DNA from: Asparagopsis taxiformis
Lineage: Eukaryota > Rhodophyta > Florideophyceae > Bonnemaisoniales > Bonnemaisoniaceae
Length of the DNA: 64,000 nt
Assembly (NCBI GenBank): GCA_030407315.1
Contig: JALQPE010002808.1
Location: 58,337-122,336, forward strand
Reading direction: 5' to 3'
The notes below the pieces were generated by a model that did not search any database, was not told where the DNA came from, and worked only from the letters and a program-made list of their open reading frames with translations. The position numbers and the translations under genes were made by a program. Positions 63,047 through 64,000 of this stretch are shown here, one piece after another. Numbering within the stretch: position 1 is the first letter of the stretch; the number at the start of each line of letters is the position of its first letter.

Positions 63047-64000
63047 CGGCTGCAATTCTAGAACTCCCTTAGCGATCGCCACCCCGGCTGGTCCTACAAC
63101 TGGTCTCTCGACTAGAATTGCGCGAACCGACGTGCGAACTCAGCGAAGCACAGAAACTCCCGCTTGGGAAAACACGGGACGCCAAAACCTATCGCTTACT
63201 CTAATTCTTCTTTTATCCGTTCGTCGTGCGCGACAGCGAGGGCGAGTGACGCGTGCGCGCGTATCGCTATCCCGGAAGCGGTGCTATAGCCTCTCTGGTT
63301 TGTATAACTACCTACCCCTACTACGACGATTCGCCGCGCGGAACGACGCGATCGAAGACGCAGCGCGTGCGCGCGCTAGTTCGCAACCCTAACGCGGGTT
63401 CGGCGGTGCCGAAATATCTGGTTCGCGCGACGATCGAGACCCGTCTTTGCGCGTTCCGAGCGAGGAAGAAGCCCTCCTGCGAGCGAACTCGTCCCCTCCT
63501 CACCCTTACTACGCGCGCCCGATACACAGACAATTTTCGGGAAGCGCTTCCCTTTTTACTTGCCAATTTTTCGACGCGCCGACGCGGAAATTTTGACGCG
63601 CGCCGAATTCCCCTTTTCTCCTTCCCCATCATCCCTTTTTCCCTTTTCCTAGGCGACGATCGAACGCAACCGCGCCGATGGACCTCATCCGCGCCCGAGC
63701 GATCGAACGCGCCGACCGAACCGCCGCCAGTCGCGTCGCAAACGCACGCAGTCGACGCGCTGGTCGCTTCACATATCCCTGACCCCCACCGCTTCCCGTG
63801 GCCGCCGTTACCGAGACGCAAGCGCTCGCGAGCATCGACGACGACGCGCAAACGTCCGACGATGGCGCCGCAACGAAGCGCGATAGCCGAGTTCGCGTTT
63901 CTGACGTGCACGCTACGCCGTCCTCAACGCTTCCGAGCTTGTTCGACAAGTAGTGGACGACCTACTTTCCAATGCATGCTCCAGGCTGAAGTACGAGCTG
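63047..64000. other. CpG-rich leader or start of an element, unassigned
   Basis: No convincing protein domain. A frame covering about 63900-64000 on the + strand (E-L-V-R-Q-V-V-D-D-L-L) runs off the window and could be the beginning of a gag-like protein. Overlapping Arg/Ala-rich frames on the minus strand are products of CG-rich composition. Confidence 0.3.

Noticed and set aside
63321..63949. Arg/Ala-rich minus-strand frames of 196 and 106 aa
   Set aside because: In CG-saturated DNA stops are rare in several frames at once; no domain is visible and frames overlap on both strands.

Overview
The window is eukaryotic nuclear DNA. It carries intronless small heat shock protein genes with TATA boxes and heat shock elements, an NB-ARC/WD40/TIR gene, Ty1/copia and Ty3/gypsy LTR retrotransposons and a KDZ-like DNA transposon relic. 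No bacterial operon structure is visible. Compact intron-poor genes embedded in LTR retrotransposons suggest a multicellular red alga. A fungus cannot be excluded, and the sequence itself does not settle the lineage.

Layout. (1) 1-4.7 kb, + strand: one NB-ARC - WD40 - TIR gene broken by about seven single-base frame changes. (2) 5.1-45.0 kb: a tandem array of HSP20 genes, all on the minus strand, alternating between type A (172 aa, six copies) and type B (176 aa, seven copies, one broken). The proximal part is built of about 10-kb units holding A, a decayed NB-ARC relic, B and a copia element. The distal part is three units of about 3.79 kb with no copia and a different, shorter A-B spacer. 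Copia elements 1 and 3 share the same 5-bp target duplication, and the copia-free units preserve the empty site, so the insertion was copied by segmental duplication. Copia 2 is cut off and fused to cassette DNA. (3) 45.4-46.3 kb: a secreted protein, possibly GH12-like. (4) 46.8-58.1 kb: nested retroelements. A second copia family is broken inside its Gag zinc knuckle by another LTR element (element C). Element C is in turn split by a young 7.67-kb chromodomain Ty3/gypsy element with 836-bp LTRs and a GCGAG target duplication. (5) 57.7-58.1 kb: two short tandem repeats. (6) 59.5-62.4 kb: a multiply frameshifted KDZ/Plavaka-like transposase relic. (7) 62.4-64.0 kb: very CpG-rich DNA containing a candidate 629-bp LTR and its downstream leader.

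How it fits together. The HSP20 array is the main functional content: every intact copy has a TATA box about 110 bp before its ATG, with heat shock elements further upstream. NLR-type relics lie in the A-B spacers and probably the B-A spacers, and they share a 5' flank with the broken NB-ARC gene at the left edge. An ancestral locus with interleaved sHSP and NLR genes therefore seems likely, in which the sHSPs were amplified while the NLRs decayed. The most unusual single element is the Ty3/gypsy copy: it has an extra pre-gag ORF encoding two U1/matrin-type C2H2 zinc fingers, an extra ORF after pol, and LTRs packed with CTTACA and CACGTG motifs.
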